In this document: one piece after another, positions 5,612-6,456 of the stretch
Layout: each line of letters starts with the position of its first letter
Position numbering within the stretch: the stretch's first letter is position 1
DNA from: Spirochaetaceae bacterium
GTDB taxonomy: Bacteria > Spirochaetota > Spirochaetia > DSM-2461
DNA: 6,456 nt
Assembly (NCBI GenBank): GCA_016342385.1
Contig: JAEINM010000246.1
Coordinates: 1 to 6,456 of the forward strand
Direction: 5' to 3'
The notes under the pieces: model-generated
What the model was told of the DNA's origin: nothing
What the model saw: the letters and a program-made list of their open reading frames with translations, nothing else
The model's database searches: none
Program-made: the position numbers and the translations under genes

Positions 5612-6456
5612 TGTATGGAAAATCAGATTCTGGGAATTATCAGAAGAAATTTGCATCAGGTTGAAACACTGTCGGATTATGAGAAGTACACCTTTAAAAA
5701 AGTCCTTCATTGCCGGACAGAGAGGGTTCCCCATATGGTCTCCTGCTGCGATTCCTGTGGGACTGTGCACCCTGTCTATAAATCCTGCAAAAACAGGATG
5801 TGCCCCCTCTGTAATGGAGCCGGTACAGTCAAATGGATAGCCAAAAGGGAATCGGAGCTGCTGCAATGCGGGTATTTTCTGCTGACCTATACCATCCCAT
5901 CAGAATTGAGACATCTGTTTCTCCTCAATAAAATGCTCTGTTATGACCTGCTTTTTAAAGCCATGAGTCAGACATTGCTCAAAGCTGTTGAAACGGGACA
6001 TCGAGACTTCCACGGGAGAGCGGGATTCTTTGCCATGCTCCACACCTGGGACCAAAGGTTGTATCATCCTTCATTCCCTCCGGATGTCTGAGCGAAGAGA
6101 GGACAGAGTGGGTTTCTTCTTCATCAGTCTTTTTGCTTCCCATAAAAAAAATCTCGCGAATCTTCAGGGAGAAACTGCTTTATTAACTGAGAAAAGAGGA
6201 GCGTTGCGGTTCGTTGTTCATTCCCGAAGGGATTCAAGAGGATCCGGTTTTACGGCTTTATGGCCAACCGGTACCGGAAAACCATGCTGGTCTTGTGACG
6301 GGTGCTCATGGGAGAACCTCTTGCATACCAGGAGGACTATGAAGAGGATACAGATATCGCCTTTCTCTTCTGGAAATATTTCCGGGTGGATATAACTGGG
6401 TGTTCCGATTGTGAGAAGGGGCATGTTTTTTATATCAACAACGGTAAGGGAGGATA
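5200..6456 (+). mobile_element. Decayed IS91-family element (recombinase plus transposase)
   Basis: Two adjacent relics in the standard order, tyrosine recombinase then Y2/HUH transposase, define an IS91-type element. The left end (recombinase N-terminus and any terminal sequence) is missing and abuts unrelated repeat-rich DNA. The right end is outside the window. Every visible catalytic core is damaged, so it could move only if an intact copy acted in trans on surviving ends. IS91 elements transpose by a rolling-circle mode without target duplications, so none are expected. Confidence 0.82.
5615..6456 (+). pseudogene. IS91-family transposase, multiply disrupted (runs to the right edge)
   Basis: ATG 5615 follows GGGAGG by seven bases. 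The first frame (5615-6058) encodes the zinc-binding N-terminus: CDSCGTVHPVYKSC and RMCPLC (Cys 45, 48, 58, 63, 66), FLLTYTIPSELRHLF (88-102), and LHTW before the HUH site. It then breaks at LYHP and ends at TGA 6091. Homology resumes in another frame near 6070 (IPSGCLSEERTEW, FLLPIKKISRIFREKLLY), so the HPHxHC metal-binding histidines are lost. TAA follows at 6184-6186. Homology then jumps to ALRFVVHS (about 6201-6224), skipping the region that carries the catalytic tyrosines. It shifts again to PKGFKRIRFYGFMANRYR (6224-6277), with TGA at 6296-6298 where relatives usually have Cys, and ends with a CSDC motif near the edge. This is a dead Y2/HUH rolling-circle transposase; the C-terminus lies outside the window. 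Confidence 0.9.

Noticed and set aside
5591..5866. Minus-strand open frame across the recombinase-transposase junction
   Set aside because: It is antisense to recognisable IS91 sequence and has no family resemblance.
5988..6395. Plus-strand open frame of 135 codons
   Set aside because: It is mostly an off-frame reading of transposase remnants; only a short stretch near 6201-6224 is in the original transposase frame.
1..6456. CRISPR array, tRNA, rRNA or toxin-antitoxin pair
   Set aside because: No regularly spaced repeats, cloverleaf, rRNA-like sequence or paired small genes were seen on either strand.

Overview
The window is a 6.5 kb piece of a bacterial chromosome, probably from a spirochaete-like or similar environmental anaerobe. 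That guess rests on the style of the surface proteins: a lipoprotein joining a cadherin-like beta-sandwich to an InlB/Listeria-Bacteroides repeat, and a large secreted glycosidase-like protein. It also rests on moderate GC and an IS91-type element carrying its own tyrosine recombinase. No rRNA, tRNA or housekeeping marker is present, so the assignment is inference.

Left half (1-4121): two minus-strand genes lie head to head with one plus-strand gene. The first runs off the left edge. It encodes a lipoprotein with a cadherin-like domain, an InlB-type repeat and the start of an esterase-like alpha/beta-hydrolase domain. Upstream of it on the same strand is a DnaJ-related co-chaperone with a C-terminal J domain. 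Divergent from that gene is a 700-residue exported protein: a glycoside-hydrolase-like TIM barrel, a beta-domain, an Ig-like domain and a C-terminal beta-sandwich. The 152-base divergent spacer holds a good sigma70-type promoter whose -35 box sits inside an inverted repeat, plus an almost leaderless promoter for the DnaJ gene. A clear rho-independent terminator closes the large gene.

Middle (4122-5200): a visibly AT-rich minus-strand gene for a five-helix Yip1-like membrane protein stands alone between two structured, related intergenic repeats. The layout of one gene, a hairpin-rich repeat after it and a related repeat before it resembles a promoter-light integron-type gene cassette. No integron integrase is in the window and the core sites are degenerate, so this is a hypothesis.

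Right end (about 5200-6456): the decayed remains of an IS91-family element. The upstream tyrosine recombinase has lost its N-terminal half. The downstream transposase keeps its N-terminal zinc-binding domain and its C-terminus. It has lost the HUH histidine motif and the catalytic-tyrosine region, and it carries frameshifts plus two in-frame stops. The element cannot move by its own enzymes. Together with the putative cassette it makes the right half look like a repeatedly rearranged accessory region beside an intact surface-protein locus.
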